NCBI GenBank assembly: GCA_043728315.1
Contig: JAYTMT010000129.1
Location: forward strand, 1 to 11,775
Length of the DNA stretch: 11,775 nt
Reading direction: 5' to 3'
Source: JAAFIP01 sp043728315
Lineage (GTDB): Bacteria; Pseudomonadota; Gammaproteobacteria; Burkholderiales; Burkholderiaceae_C
Positions 11,748 through 11,775 of this stretch are shown one piece after another. A program made the translations under genes and the position numbers. The notes below the pieces were generated by a model, which was given only the letters and a program-made list of their open reading frames with translations, ran no database searches and was not told where the DNA came from. The stretch's first letter is position 1, and each line of letters starts with the position of its first letter.

Positions 11748-11775
11748 CGTTCGCCCTGAGCCTGTCGAAGGCTTC
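11748..11775 (-). repeat. Single copy of the TTCGACAGGCTCAGGGCGAA repeat, inverted
   Basis: CGTTCGCCCTGAGCCTGTCG at 11748-11767, continuing AAGG, is the reverse complement of the units at 1815-1987. It lies 25 bp after the MFS stop and continues to the window edge. Such a position just after a gene is typical of REP-like repeats. Confidence 0.8.

Overview
The window looks like chromosomal DNA from a betaproteobacterium, most likely Comamonadaceae or another Burkholderiales. The signs are a Bug/TctC-type periplasmic receptor with a Tat-like leader, a ferulate-type CoA ligase with a crotonase and a MarR regulator, tandem MipA/OmpV proteins, a YbfB/YjiJ-type MFS transporter, GC-rich codons and AT-richer intergenic DNA. 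The genus cannot be fixed from the sequence alone.

Bases 1-2080 are a repeat-rich accessory zone. They begin with what looks like the end of an insertion sequence (GTAA terminus at 93-96, IS66-like). It abuts a RelB/DinJ antitoxin gene whose overlapping toxin gene is cut off after nine codons. Next come short tandem repeats, then a hicBA toxin-antitoxin pair (1050-1482) lying between two direct repeats of about 340 bp. Each direct repeat contains a large imperfect palindrome of 210-225 bp, and the two palindromes differ by compensatory base changes. hicA has a one-base frameshift, so both toxin genes here are broken while both antitoxin genes are intact. A five-unit array of about 37 bp ends the zone.

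Bases 2051-6480 hold a probable hydroxycinnamate (ferulate-like) uptake and activation locus, all on the + strand. It contains an operator-like palindrome over a -10 box, a crotonase, a feruloyl-CoA synthase-like ligase 1 nt downstream, a solute-binding receptor, and a MarR regulator ending in a hairpin terminator. The expected logic is receptor capture, CoA activation, hydration of the acyl-CoA, and MarR control through a pathway intermediate; this is inference from family and context.

Bases 6637-7423 hold a small HxlR-type regulator, a strong terminator and an FKBP-type prolyl isomerase. On the minus strand, 9091-7504 hold an intact MipA/OmpV outer-membrane protein followed by a decayed paralogue. 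Bases 9371-11723 hold a multi-spanning membrane protein of unknown function and an MFS transporter. The window ends in a copy of the array repeat in the opposite orientation.

The most striking feature spanning these regions is a six-copy dispersed repeat (core AGC-N18-GCT followed or preceded by GACATTG). Four copies are intergenic. Two lie inside the CoA ligase gene in the same reading frame, 1080 bp apart, and encode matching peptides.
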